64,000 nt of DNA from Methanomassiliicoccales archaeon LGM-DZ1 (GCA_030168595.1 CP115556.1:248001-312000), one strand, 5' to 3'. Positions 1 to 8,188 are shown, counted from the stretch's first letter. Notes: generated by a model not told the origin, from the letters alone. A program made the numbers and translations.

Positions 1-313
1 TTATGCCCTTCCCGGCGCAGCCTACCCCCGGGTCCGGGCCTCCCGCCTCTATGCAGGTCACGCCCGCGTCACCGGCGGCGGAAACGTCCTCCAGGCGCCT
101 GTCATGCGGGGCGGTCTCGGCCAGGTAGCCGACGACCGTGCGCAGGCCCTTCCCGGAGAGGAGGGAGCGGGAGGAATCGTGCTTCGGGTCGCACCCGATC
201 AGCGTGACCTTCTTCCCTCTCGAACCGAGGACATATGCCAGATTTGATGAGACGGTAGATTTGCCGATCCCGCCCTTGCCGTAGACGGCCACTGAGAATC
301 CTGCGGACAGCAT
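1..313 (-). CDS. NifH/BchL/CfbC-like P-loop ATPase (C-terminus outside window)
   Basis: Translating the minus strand from the ATG at 313 gives an N-terminus with the nitrogenase iron-protein P-loop GKGGIGKST at about residues 10-18, followed by IGCDPKHDSSR, the NifH-family Walker A' region. About 104 codons are present and the frame runs off the window start. The family supplies electrons, with ATP hydrolysis, to NifDK-like partners; in methanogens members include CfbC of coenzyme F430 synthesis and uncharacterised Nif-like proteins. The start lies 2 bp after the stop of the ABC ATPase gene, so it is probably the last visible gene of the metal-chelate transporter operon. The NifD-like partner, if any, is beyond the edge, so CfbC cannot be separated from other Nif-like proteins. 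Confidence 0.8.
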   Translation of the reverse strand, partial: MLSAGFSVAVYGKGGIGKSTVSSNLAYVLGSRGKKVTLIGCDPKHDSSRSLLSGKGLRTVVGYLAETAPHDRRLEDVSAAGDAGVTCIEAGGPDPGVGCAGKGI

Positions 314-315
314 GT

Positions 316-1092
316 TCACGGCTCCAGGCGGCGGTTGAGGAGGATCACCGGGCGCTCCTCGTGGGTGATGACCGTGGACCTCACCCTGTAGGTGTCGTAG
401 ATCGTCCTCTCCTCGATGACATCCTCCACAGTCCCGACCTTCTTGATCGTCCCGGGCGGGGCCATGAGCAGTATGCTGTCGGCGAACATCGAGGCGATGT
501 TCACGTTGTGGCTTATCATGATGACCATGACGCCTTTCCTCATCGCGATCTCGTGGAGCAGCGAGGTGACGAAAAGCTGATGACCCAGGTCCAGGTTCGC
601 GGTGGGCTCGTCGAGTATGATTATCTCGGTCTCCTGCACCAGGCCGCGCGCGATGGCGACGAGCTCGCGCTGTCCCGCGGAGAGCTCGTTGAACCTGCAC
701 TGGGCCAGATCGCCGATCCCCAAGACCTCCAGCACCGTCTTCACTTTGGCGATGTCCTCCGCCCTCGCCCTCCAGCGGTACTTGTTGGAGCGGCCGATCA
801 TCACGGTGTCGAAGACCGTCATCGAGAAGAGGTCCTCCGCCTGCACCGGGACGTAGGCGATCTTGGCGGAGATATCCTTCCTGCTCAGCGAGGACAGGTC
901 GGCGCCGTCGATCGATACCTTCCCCTTCATCGGCGGGAGGAGCCCGTCGATGCACTTGACCAGGGTGGACTTCCCCACCCCATTGGGCCCGATAATGCAG
1001 TTCAGCCCCGGGCCCTCGAGCGTGAAATCGGCGCCGCGGACGATCGCTTTCCCGCCGTAGCCGATGTCGACATCCTCCATCTTCACCTGCAT
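316..1092 (-). CDS. ABC transporter ATP-binding protein, FecE/BtuD type (chelate importer 1)
   Basis: A 258-residue ATPase with Walker A GPNGVGKST (about residues 35-43), the ABC signature LSAGQRELVAIARG and Walker B IIILDEPTANLDLG, followed by the switch histidine in MISHNV. This set is typical of the FecE/FhuC/BtuD group that drives uptake of siderophores, haem, cobamides or other metal chelates. It lies 4 bp downstream of its permease gene and 2 bp upstream of the NifH-like gene, in one minus-strand operon with the binding protein. The substrate cannot be read from the ATPase; iron chelate, cobamide or another tetrapyrrole are all possible. Confidence 0.93.
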   Translation of the reverse strand: MQVKMEDVDIGYGGKAIVRGADFTLEGPGLNCIIGPNGVGKSTLVKCIDGLLPPMKGKVSIDGADLSSLSRKDISAKIAYVPVQAEDLFSMTVFDTVMIGRSNKYRWRARAEDIAKVKTVLEVLGIGDLAQCRFNELSAGQRELVAIARGLVQETEIIILDEPTANLDLGHQLFVTSLLHEIAMRKGVMVIMISHNVNIASMFADSILLMAPPGTIKKVGTVEDVIEERTIYDTYRVRSTVITHEERPVILLNRRLEP

Positions 1093-1096
1093 CTTA

Positions 1097-2215
1097 TCAC
1101 CATGCCCTCCTGCGCTGCTTGACGATCAGGTACAGGAACATGGGGCCGCCGATGAGAGCGGTGACCACTCCGACCTGGAGCTCAGCAGGCGCGATTATCG
1201 TCCTGCCGACGAAATCGGCGACCTCCAGCAGCACCGCGCCGAACATCGCCGAGGAGATCACGAGGTAGCGGTTGTCCGCCCCCACGAATATCCTGCAGAT
1301 GTGCGGCGAGACCAATCCGACGAACCCGATGAGGCCGGTGAAGCTCACCACGACTGAGACCATCACTGAGACGACGAGGAGCAGGACGATCCTGAAGTCC
1401 TCGACGTCTATCCCCATGGACTTGGCCGAGTCGTCGCCGGCGGAGAGGATGTTCAGCTTCGCGGCGCACATCTGGGTGACTGCGACGCCTGCGACGGTCA
1501 CGGCCGCCATCAGCGCTATGCTGTTCCATTTGGCGTCGCTGACCGTTCCGACCGTCCAGGCGTAGATCTTAGCCAGGGAGTCGGGGTCGGCGTTGAGCTT
1601 GAACAGGGTGGTGAACGCGTTGAAAATGAACATGACGGCGATCCCCGCCATGATCATGGTCGTCGGGTCCGCGCCCTTGATCTTGGATATGGTCAGTATG
1701 ACAGCGAGGGGGATGAGGGAGAACACGAAGGCGTTGACCACTATCGCATAGTCCCCCGCCACCAGGGAGACTCCGGCGACCACCGCGATGGTGGCACCGA
1801 AGCCGGCCCCGCTCGATATGCCTGTGGTGTAAGGGTCGGCCAGAGGGTTCTTCAGGAGGGTCTGCATGGCGCATCCGGAGACCCCCAGGGCGCATCCGGT
1901 CACCAGGGCGGTGACGATGCGGGGCAGGCGCTCCTTCACCACGATGTAGTCGAGCTGCGTGTCCCCGATGTCCCCCGTGATGTGGTCCCAGAGGATGCTG
2001 TAGCATTCGGAGAACGGGATCTTCATCGTCCCGTATCCGAGCGAGAGCCCGGCGACCGCTACGGTCGCGGCGACGCAGACGAACATGAAGCCGAGCTTCC
2101 TGAGCGCCGAAGTGCGGTATTCCTTCACCGCCCGGAAGATGTCCGCAGCTTCCCCGGTGCCGTCGCACCAGAGCTTGGCCGATCTGACCACCGGGTCGTC
2201 GTCCGACATGTCCAT
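1097..2215 (-). CDS. FecCD-family ABC transporter permease (chelate importer 1)
   Basis: A 372-residue polytopic membrane protein of the FecCD/BtuC family. The hallmark segment around residues 100-150 (RLPRIVTALVTGCALGVSG, then QTLLKNPLADPYTTGISSGA) is clear, as is the late GLIGFVGLVSPHICR motif that contacts the ATPase. About 60 cytoplasmic residues precede the first membrane segment, as in the paralogue at 27314-28444. It lies between the binding-protein gene (18 bp upstream) and the ATPase gene (4 bp downstream). A second ATG two codons in is an equally good start. Confidence 0.93.
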   Translation of the reverse strand: MDMSDDDPVVRSAKLWCDGTGEAADIFRAVKEYRTSALRKLGFMFVCVAATVAVAGLSLGYGTMKIPFSECYSILWDHITGDIGDTQLDYIVVKERLPRIVTALVTGCALGVSGCAMQTLLKNPLADPYTTGISSGAGFGATIAVVAGVSLVAGDYAIVVNAFVFSLIPLAVILTISKIKGADPTTMIMAGIAVMFIFNAFTTLFKLNADPDSLAKIYAWTVGTVSDAKWNSIALMAAVTVAGVAVTQMCAAKLNILSAGDDSAKSMGIDVEDFRIVLLLVVSVMVSVVVSFTGLIGFVGLVSPHICRIFVGADNRYLVISSAMFGAVLLEVADFVGRTIIAPAELQVGVVTALIGGPMFLYLIVKQRRRAW

Positions 2216-2232
2216 GCCCCGCCGTCATCTCC

Positions 2233-3573
2233 TCAGGAGGTCCCGTATCCGGATCCGGTGTACGTGTATCCCTGCCTGGCGTCCGCTCCCGAGCGGATTC
2301 CGAAGCTGTCCAGGTACTCCTGGAGGCAGTCGAGGGCCTTCTCGGTGTCGAACATGTCGGGGTACAGGTACGAGGCGAGGATGTAGCATCCTGCCGGCCC
2401 GGCGGCATAAGGCATGATCTCGAACGAGATCGCGTACAGGGTCTGGTTCTTGTACTGGCTCGTCTCGGGGAACAGTGCCTTGTATATCTCCTCGACATAA
2501 CTGTTGAAGCCTTCGTAGGTGACGCTCGCCGGCTTCTGGAACATGACGATGACCTCATCAGTCGCGCTCGACGAGAATCCCTCGTAGCCGAGGCTGGTGA
2601 AGTTGGTCTTCCCGACGTAGGCTTCCTGGAAGTTGATGATCTCGTTGAACCAGAGAGCAGGTCCCTGATCGGACCCGAAAGCGGCGATGGTGCTCTGGTC
2701 CGTGCTGTATCCCCTGACCGCGGTCACCGTCTTCTTCTCGGTGATGCCGCTGAAGCTGTCGATGATGTTGTCGTACCACTCGCGGTAGTCGTCCGAGAGG
2801 GACTGGTCTCCGAGCATGCAGGCGACCTCGAGGATCCCCTCGATGCACCTGGGCCCCTGGCAGGGGACGATGACGATCGACACCTTATCGGCTATGCCCG
2901 ATTCATAGGCCTTGTCCCAGAGGTAATCGCTGTTCTGGCCTCCGGTCCATTGGAGAAGGGTGTCCAGCTTGCCCTCGCTGTTGAGCTTGGTCATGGTCTC
3001 GACGGTGATCTCCCTCCAGTTGCCGAGGGATTCCAGTTTGGTGATACCGGGGAACATGCTGTCGCCGTACATGGTGGGCGTCGTGGTATCGATGGCGGTC
3101 AGCATGCTGTAGGAATGGATGATCGGGAGGATCTGCAGCTGAAGATACTCCGCCCCGATGTTCTGCCCTATGGGATAGTTGACATAGGTCACATTCCCGT
3201 AGTAGTTAAGATAGTACATCCTCGCCGACTCCCTGTCGATGAACTTCTGTACGAGTGCGGCATCGTCCGCATCCACATCGCCGTCGTTGTCGGCATCCGC
3301 GAACGGATACTGGGTCTTCCAGTCGATGTGCTTCGTCTCATCCTCGTCGCTGTTGGCCTCGATGATCCTGTTTATGAGGTCCACATCATCGGAATCTATG
3401 GCGTCGCTTCCGTCGGCGTTGCCGAGGATCTTGAGGCGGACGTCATCCGAATCATAGGGGTTGAACGTCTTGTCGTTTCCGCCGTCGTCCCCGAGGACGG
3501 CTATGGCCGCTATCCCGGCGACGGCGATTATTACCGCGGCAGCCGCGGCGATGATGATCTTGCTTTGGATTAT
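2233..3573 (-). CDS. Dockerin-containing ABC substrate-binding protein (chelate importer 1), no canonical start codon
   Basis: From the in-frame GTG at 3384 this is a 383-residue protein, but the same frame continues upstream through an acidic stretch and a clear hydrophobic signal/anchor rich in A, I and V (about 3480-3565). Two dockerin-type calcium-binding repeats lie near the N-terminus (one contains DADNDGDVDADDA), followed by a BtuF/FepB-like binding domain. No ATG, GTG or TTG lies between the in-frame TAG at 3592-3594 and the signal segment; AUA at 3571-3573 or AUC at 3568-3570 would give the expected short N-terminus. A lost ATG or an assembly error is the alternative. First gene of the importer operon; the protein is probably membrane-anchored outside the cell. 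Confidence 0.8.
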   Translation of the reverse strand: MIQSKIIIAAAAAVIIAVAGIAAIAVLGDDGGNDKTFNPYDSDDVRLKILGNADGSDAIDSDDVDLINRIIEANSDEDETKHIDWKTQYPFADADNDGDVDADDAALVQKFIDRESARMYYLNYYGNVTYVNYPIGQNIGAEYLQLQILPIIHSYSMLTAIDTTTPTMYGDSMFPGITKLESLGNWREITVETMTKLNSEGKLDTLLQWTGGQNSDYLWDKAYESGIADKVSIVIVPCQGPRCIEGILEVACMLGDQSLSDDYREWYDNIIDSFSGITEKKTVTAVRGYSTDQSTIAAFGSDQGPALWFNEIINFQEAYVGKTNFTSLGYEGFSSSATDEVIVMFQKPASVTYEGFNSYVEEIYKALFPETSQYKNQTLYAISFEIMPYAAGPAGCYILASYLYPDMFDTEKALDCLQEYLDSFGIRSGADARQGYTYTGSGYGTS

Positions 3574-3583
3574 ACCACCAACA

Positions 3584-3610
3584 TTGGATGACTAATCCAA
3601 TCTATTAAAA
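3584..3610 (-). promoter_or_regulatory. Probable operator palindrome and TATA-like box upstream of chelate importer 1
   Basis: A perfect 6-5-6 inverted repeat (TTGGAT, GACTA, ATCCAA) occupies 3584-3600, next to an A/T-rich TTTTAATAG element (minus strand, 3602-3610). With the usual archaeal spacing of about 25 bp, transcription would start at or just after the palindrome, so a bound dimer would cover the start site. Metal-responsive repression (DtxR-like) is a reasonable inference for a chelate importer, but the regulator is not identified. Confidence 0.5.
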
Positions 3611-3718
3611 CGAAATCCGAAGCGTAAAACAATTACAGAATGCGGCAGGAATGGATTGGAAAGGCATCCCGCAGAAGTCACAGATCAGGGAAGATGTGCG
3701 GATAAAATACCGGCCGCA

Positions 3719-4357
3719 TCATTCTAGCATGCCGGTCAGACGGGCCATCTGGCCGTAGAATACCTGCCTGAACGTCCTGTCCGAAACGATCCTGCCGGCA
3801 GCTCTGATGGCTTCCTTCTGTTTATCGGAGAGATAACTCACAGGATATGTTCCGTGGAAAAGGATCAGTATTCCTTCGATGAAACAGCGCGAGTCCTCAG
3901 CCGACGTCCCGGGGAACCTGTTGGCTATGAGATCTGCCATGCGGTCATTGAACTCGAAGTACTTTTTCTTGAAGGCCGATATCCTTTCGATCCTGCAGCC
4001 CTCTTCGATGTTCCTCAGATCGCTGAACATCAGGAAAAGGTTCTGATAGCGGTCGGATACATCCGTTATGATCTTGCAGAGGCCGTTGGCCGTCAGAGAA
4101 GGCGCAGAATCTGTTCCCGCGAAGATCTCACCGTACCATCTGACGAAATAACGCTCGAAGAGGTCGAGCATTACCTCTTCCTTGGTCGCATAGTAGTTGT
4201 AGATGGACGGGCGCGTGAAGGAAGTCTTCTCCGATATGGCCTTGAAGGTCACTGCATCGAATCCTCCGGCCATGTAGATCTGCTCGCAGGCATTGACGAT
4301 CTCGTTGCGCCTTTCAGCGATCTGCTCTGCAGTCCTAGCACGGATGAAATCCTTCAT
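3719..4357 (-). CDS. TetR/AcrR-family transcriptional regulator
   Basis: A 212-residue protein with an N-terminal TetR DNA-binding domain: a first helix with RRNEIVNACEQIYMAGG, then the helix-turn-helix around FTRPSIYNYYATKEEVM at about residues 50-66. The remaining ~140 residues form the variable ligand-binding/dimerisation region. It stands alone between the chelate importer (same strand, 146 bp away) and IS copy 1, so its target is unclear; it may act on itself or a neighbour. An A/T-rich region upstream (4360-4440) would hold its promoter. Confidence 0.88.
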   Translation of the reverse strand: MKDFIRARTAEQIAERRNEIVNACEQIYMAGGFDAVTFKAISEKTSFTRPSIYNYYATKEEVMLDLFERYFVRWYGEIFAGTDSAPSLTANGLCKIITDVSDRYQNLFLMFSDLRNIEEGCRIERISAFKKKYFEFNDRMADLIANRFPGTSAEDSRCFIEGILILFHGTYPVSYLSDKQKEAIRAAGRIVSDRTFRQVFYGQMARLTGMLE

Positions 4358-4684
4358 CAGGGCACTGATTAGTTTGATGGAGATAAAAACGTAACGGGGC
4401 TGTGATTATTATTGTGCATCCCGTCCCCTTCGTGATTATTGCAATCAGGATTCTTTCCGGAAAGGCCTGGGTGCTGAAGGAAAACCTTCGACGTCTCCGT
4501 GTTTTTTCCGCAATAATGGCCACAATCTTAATCTGCTGAAAAGACCGCCCCATTCAAAAAGCGACCTGCTGATTCATAGTTGCAACAAAAAACCGCAGGC
4601 CGAGAGGAATATCGCCGACCTGAGATAAAGATTGGCGCCTCGGCAGGCCTCCGGGGAAGGTTGCGGCAGGGAGGCAAGGAAAGC

Positions 4685-5806
4685 TTGAGGATAGCGATCG
4701 GGATGGACCTGCACAAGAAGACCGCGGTATGCTGCGCGGTCCATGCGGGCCCGGGGAAGCCGAGCGAAGACGAGGAGGAGTTCCTGAGGCGCTTCAACAG
4801 GGACCACGGCACGCAGCCGTCGGAGCCCGAGGACATAGCGCGGATCGCGGAGGCGCTCCGCGGGCATGAGGCGCATGTCCTCATCGAGAACTCCACGAAG
4901 ACGCACGAGACCTACTGGGTCCTGACCAACCTCGGGATCGACACGGTCGTGGCGCAGGCCCAGGACCTCTACCGGATCACCAAGTCCGTGAAGAAGACCG
5001 ACGCCAACGATGCGGCCGAGCTCGCGGGGTACATGCGGCGGAGGCTGAACGGCGAGCGCGAGTTCGCCGTCTGCAAGATGCCGTCCCCGGTCTGGATGGA
5101 GCGGCGCGAGATATGCCGCGCGGTCCTCGCGGAGAAGAGGCACCTGGCGGACCTCAAGCGCCGGGCCAGGATGCACATGCTCCTCCACGGGATCAGGCTG
5201 AGCAAGGATTACTCCGACATCTTCTCGAAGAAGGCGATGAAGGAGATGTGGGACTCGAGGGACACCTGCCTGAGGCTCCTCGTGTCGGAGGCGAGGTCGA
5301 TAAAGGCCCGCACCGACGAGGAGGCCAGGCTGATCCGGGCGACGTTCGGGCACATCACCGACTTCGACCTGGTGATGAGCATCCCGGGGTTCGGCGCGGT
5401 CTCGGCCGCGTACGCGGTCTCTATGATCATCGACGTGAAGCGCTTCGGGTCGTCGGCCCAGCTGGCGGCGTACTTCGGCCTGGTGCCGAAGGTGCGCGAA
5501 TCGGCGGAGACCTCGCACCGGTGCGCGACCACGCACCGCGGCGACAGAGAGATGCGCAGGCTGCTGTGCCAGTCGGCGATCGTCCACGTCCGCACCGCCG
5601 AGGACTCGGTGGTCTCGGCCCTCTACAACAGGCTGAGGGCGAGGGGGGTCTCCCACCGGGAGGCCCAGGTGGCGGCCGCGCGCAAGCTGGTGACCGTGGT
5701 CTGGTCGGTGCTGAGGAACCGCAGGCCCTTCAGCACCGACAGGGAGCTCCTGGAACGCTCCGCCGAGATGGCGGAGGAAGCGGAGGGGGATCCGGCGGCG
5801 GACTGA
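4685..5806 (+). CDS. IS110-family (DEDD) transposase, copy 1
   Basis: The N-terminus RIAIGMDLHKKT is the RuvC-like start of IS110 transposases with the first catalytic Asp; IENSTKTHETYW carries the Glu and KKTDANDAAELA the Asp pair. The C-terminal Transposase_20 part includes PGFGAVSAAYAVSMI and the AYFGLVPKVRESAETS segment with the conserved Ser. I chose the TTG at 4685 because the family begins at this motif and an AAGGA lies just upstream; an ATG at 4580 would add 35 atypical residues. It differs from copy 2 by one residue (Arg versus Thr, codon at 5741-5743). The enzyme acts with an element-encoded bridge RNA in characterised relatives. Confidence 0.92.
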   Translation: MRIAIGMDLHKKTAVCCAVHAGPGKPSEDEEEFLRRFNRDHGTQPSEPEDIARIAEALRGHEAHVLIENSTKTHETYWVLTNLGIDTVVAQAQDLYRITKSVKKTDANDAAELAGYMRRRLNGEREFAVCKMPSPVWMERREICRAVLAEKRHLADLKRRARMHMLLHGIRLSKDYSDIFSKKAMKEMWDSRDTCLRLLVSEARSIKARTDEEARLIRATFGHITDFDLVMSIPGFGAVSAAYAVSMIIDVKRFGSSAQLAAYFGLVPKVRESAETSHRCATTHRGDREMRRLLCQSAIVHVRTAEDSVVSALYNRLRARGVSHREAQVAAARKLVTVVWSVLRNRRPFSTDRELLERSAEMAEEAEGDPAAD

Positions 5807-6116
5807 ACCCCTGATATGCGGGCGCCGAGCGCGGGCATCCCGGGGCCTTAATCGCCGAGCACCATTTGGCCGCCGCATCAGCGGCAGGCCGAAGCAAAAG
5901 ATGGCGCAAAGCCGAGGGACAGCCGGATACGCGGTGAGGTCCTCCGTCCCGGAGGGGCGGATGGGCGTGAATAAGATGGCGGCCCGGCGGAGATCCCGCC
6001 CGCACGAGAGCTGAGGCACAGCACCTGCAGAAGGCGGTCGCACAGCGGAAGCTACGCAAAGTTTAACCAAAACGGGGCTGATAATGTGGTTGGCGGGCGC
6101 TGCCTGAATGGAATAA
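5807..6116 (+). ncRNA. Candidate bridge RNA region, noncoding right end of IS copy 1
   Basis: 310 bp after the transposase stop contain no plausible gene and are rich in short inverted repeats. In IS1111-type elements the guide (bridge) RNA is encoded here and has loops pairing with donor and target DNA. Two of the five differences from copy 2 lie here, seven bases apart (5959 and 5965). A GAATAA at 5969-5974 repeats the element's right terminus and is followed by a segment loosely resembling its left terminus, as a donor-guide loop might. The RNA itself is inferred; no fold was computed. Confidence 0.5.
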
Positions 6117-6273
6117 TGCACTACAACTTGCAGTAAATTTTCAGTCATATCCCGAACTGCATCGATCCGCAGATAGCGTCATGTATTCCGTTCAGTCCGT
6201 CCCGGATATCGATTCATCCGACGGGGCAGAACGGAATCGAGGAATACGCAGATTTGCTTGATTGGTGTGATGA

Positions 6274-6350
6274 TGGTGGACAAGGCGCGATTCGAACGCG
6301 CGGCCTCTGCCTTGCGAAGGCAGCGATCTACCGGGCTGATCTACTTGCCC
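6274..6350 (-). tRNA. tRNA-Ala (anticodon CGC), 3' CCA encoded
   Basis: Reading the minus strand from 6350, the acceptor stem GGGCAAG pairs with CTTGTCC and contains G3:U70, the alanine identity pair. The anticodon stem CTGCC/GGCAG closes the loop TTCGCAA, giving anticodon CGC (codon GCG). The T arm has GTTCGAATC. Discriminator A is at 6277 and CCA at 6274-6276 is genome-encoded. No intron is seen. It lies 157 bp beyond the right end of IS copy 1. Confidence 0.95.
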
Positions 6351-6548
6351 AATGAAAATCCCGGCAAACTCCGCTAACAGAGCAAAGGATATAAAACTTT
6401 CAATCGGTCAGCGCGGATCCAGCCGACAGCCGGACCGCAAGTGCCAGCCATAATTATCAGAACAGGACGGGACGGCTGCAAAACATCCTCTCCGGTTTCA
6501 ATAAAGTTATTTCCCCGAGTGACTTCAGCTTTTGCAAAGGGAAAACTG

Positions 6549-7220
6549 ATGGCCACCAACGCGGAGCTCACGGAGATCTCGAGGCAGAAGATAACCGATG
6601 CCTTCTGGGACATTGTGTTCGAATCAGGCCTGAACGCAGCGAACGTGAGGACCGTCATGGCGCGCACAGGCATGAACCGCTCCACGTTCTATGAGCACTT
6701 CAGCAGCATCCAGGACCTCATGGAAAAGGTTTCGGAGGATATCCTCTCATTCATCCGGGAGAATGGAGAGAGGATAATCGAGGAGGAGATGATGACCGAG
6801 CCCCCGGACTTCGAAAGATTCGTCACCGATTTCTTCCAGAAGTTCAGCAGGAAGGCCATGTTCCTCATCGGGAGCGGCGCTGTCCCTGAATTCCTTCCGA
6901 AATTCAGGGACGCCCTCAAGCCGCTGGTCTTCAAGACTTACAGCATCGAATGCCCTAAAGAGGATGAGGGCCTCATCATGTCATTCGTCATGTCTGCCCT
7001 CATGGGAGCGTCCTACAACCTTCTCGACATCGGCCCCGATACCGACATCTACGCTATGCTCAGGAAGGCGCAGGGGCTCATACTCAACGGCATCAGGCAG
7101 TACATCAAAGACGCTCATCGAGCCTTCGGGCGATACAGGAGAATTCTTCCTGACGGAGATGAAATGTGCGGCGATCAGCAGGGCTGCCGAGAACATCATC
7201 AGGCCTGCGTACCCGATTAA
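6549..7220 (+). CDS. TetR-family regulator with an atypical C-terminal tail
   Basis: The ATG at 6549 (after AAAGG) gives 223 residues; the TetR helix-turn-helix is at about 10-55 (VRTVMARTGMNRSTFYEHF). The regular helical part ends at about IRQYIKDAH; the last ~37 residues are encoded antisense to the conserved part of the convergent membrane-protein gene and look unlike a TetR C-terminus. This indicates that the original stop and intergenic spacer were lost, probably by a deletion near 7110. The likely target is the palindromic operator at 7926-7970 upstream of that membrane protein. Confidence 0.82.
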   Translation: MATNAELTEISRQKITDAFWDIVFESGLNAANVRTVMARTGMNRSTFYEHFSSIQDLMEKVSEDILSFIRENGERIIEEEMMTEPPDFERFVTDFFQKFSRKAMFLIGSGAVPEFLPKFRDALKPLVFKTYSIECPKEDEGLIMSFVMSALMGASYNLLDIGPDTDIYAMLRKAQGLILNGIRQYIKDAHRAFGRYRRILPDGDEMCGDQQGCREHHQACVPD

Positions 7221-7898
7221 ACATCCGTAATCGGGGGAAGATGTCCCTATGGATGTCAGCGAGTCGATGTCTACAAATCCAGTCAGCGAGAAGCAGTAGA
7301 AGTAATCGCACCAATCCGCGCCTGCCCCTGCCATCACCATCGTCGGGAAACTGAGGATCCCCAGCATCGATGACAGCAGACTCAATGCTGACAGGCCTCC
7401 TCCGAACATCAGCATCTTCTTCGGATCGGAGAACAGGCTTACTCCCAGGTATGCAATGCTCGCGAATCCCATTGCAAGAAGGAACATACCCATGTATCCC
7501 ACGGGAAGGAACGCATACCCGTCCAGGTCCCCGTTCTTCAGAAGGACCAGCGCCATGTGGACGAAGAGCAGGACGGTTTCCACTGCAGCAGCCGCGAGGG
7601 CGATGGCGGCCAGCCTGTACTTGATCCTGCCGGCGACAACGCACTGCCCTCTCATTCTCGGGATGATCTCGAGCAACGCCGCAGACCCCAGCCCGCAGAT
7701 CATCGCCGGAACCACTCCGGTGGCTTTGAAGTACATCCGGCTGTACATGGATCCCATTCCGGCATTGTAGTTCGTCGTCGACACTGCGATATTGTTCACG
7801 AAGAGGCAGAGGAAGCAGCCCATTACCAGAGAAAATGCGATAATGGGGCGCAGCCTCAGGAAATACCTCTTGACGTAGTGTTTGAATTCGCTTTCCAT
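6981..7898 (-). CDS. Polytopic membrane protein (possible ABC-2-type permease) with read-through tail
   Basis: From the ATG at 7898 this is 305 residues with about six hydrophobic segments (near residues 20-40, 60-80, 95-120, 130-155, 165-190, 230-250). The arrangement resembles ABC-2-type permeases or other small exporters, but no family motif is decisive. The last ~43 residues (7110-6981) are antisense to the TetR gene and are probably not native. An in-frame extension to 8066 crosses the operator and promoter and was rejected. It is controlled from 7926-7970 by inverted repeats typical of TetR sites. No ATPase gene is adjacent. Confidence 0.7.
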   Translation of the reverse strand: MESEFKHYVKRYFLRLRPIIAFSLVMGCFLCLFVNNIAVSTTNYNAGMGSMYSRMYFKATGVVPAMICGLGSAALLEIIPRMRGQCVVAGRIKYRLAAIALAAAAVETVLLFVHMALVLLKNGDLDGYAFLPVGYMGMFLLAMGFASIAYLGVSLFSDPKKMLMFGGGLSALSLLSSMLGILSFPTMVMAGAGADWCDYFYCFSLTGFVDIDSLTSIGTSSPDYGCLIGYAGLMMFSAALLIAAHFISVRKNSPVSPEGSMSVFDVLPDAVEYEPLRLPEHSVDVGIGADVEKVVGRSHEGRHDE

Positions 7899-7925
7899 GA
7901 AGATCACTTGTTTTCCGCGATTAAC

Positions 7926-7970
7926 TTGTACAACATTGTGTTGTATAATTTGCACAACACTATGTCTTGT
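7926..7970 (-). promoter_or_regulatory. Probable TetR operator: two inverted repeats upstream of the membrane protein gene
   Basis: ACAACA-TTG-TGTTGT (7930-7944) is a perfect dyad that extends imperfectly to 7926-7948. A second, imperfect dyad with the same half-site follows at 7954-7970 (ACAACAC...TCTTGT). Both lie within 75 bp upstream of the ATG at 7898 in an A/T-rich promoter stretch. The neighbouring TetR protein (6549-7220) is the natural candidate regulator. Confidence 0.65.
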
Positions 7971-8188
7971 AAATATAGCTTTGCTTGATCCCGGAAGGAA
8001 CCTGGCACGGACGTGCTGTACGGCAAATGAACTCCCTTCAGCCGCAGACTGAATGCTAATTCGCATGCCCGGGCATTTCAGGAATCATCTGCATGAATCG
8101 GCCCCTGAATGAAGCCGCAGAATGTGCCAGATTGCATAAACAGCATCTCCGCAAAGGTCTATACCCATGTTCGGAGATACTGTGCGGA

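Larger units (their letters stand above)
4540..6116 (+). mobile_element. IS110-family insertion sequence, copy 1 (1577 bp)
   Basis: Limits were set by comparison with the second copy at 16171-17747: the match starts at aaagaccgcc and ends at gaataa on both sides, with unrelated flanks. The copies differ at only five positions over 1577 bp (5368, 5422, 5742, 5959, 5965 in this copy). The element has a single DEDD transposase gene, no long terminal inverted repeats and no obvious target duplication, as known for IS110-family elements. The ~310-bp noncoding right end resembles the IS1111 arrangement, in which the guide RNA is encoded 3' of the transposase. Confidence 0.9.

Noticed and set aside
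3585-3600. Pyrrolysine read-through of the TAG upstream of the importer 1 binding protein, with a TTG start
   Set aside because: It would place the start inside a palindrome at the promoter and add residues ahead of a complete signal peptide; a near-cognate start or a frameshift is simpler.
4574-6148. Long open frames antisense to the IS110 transposases (both copies)
   Set aside because: They are shadows of the transposase gene; composition is Arg/Pro/Leu-rich and no family motif is present.
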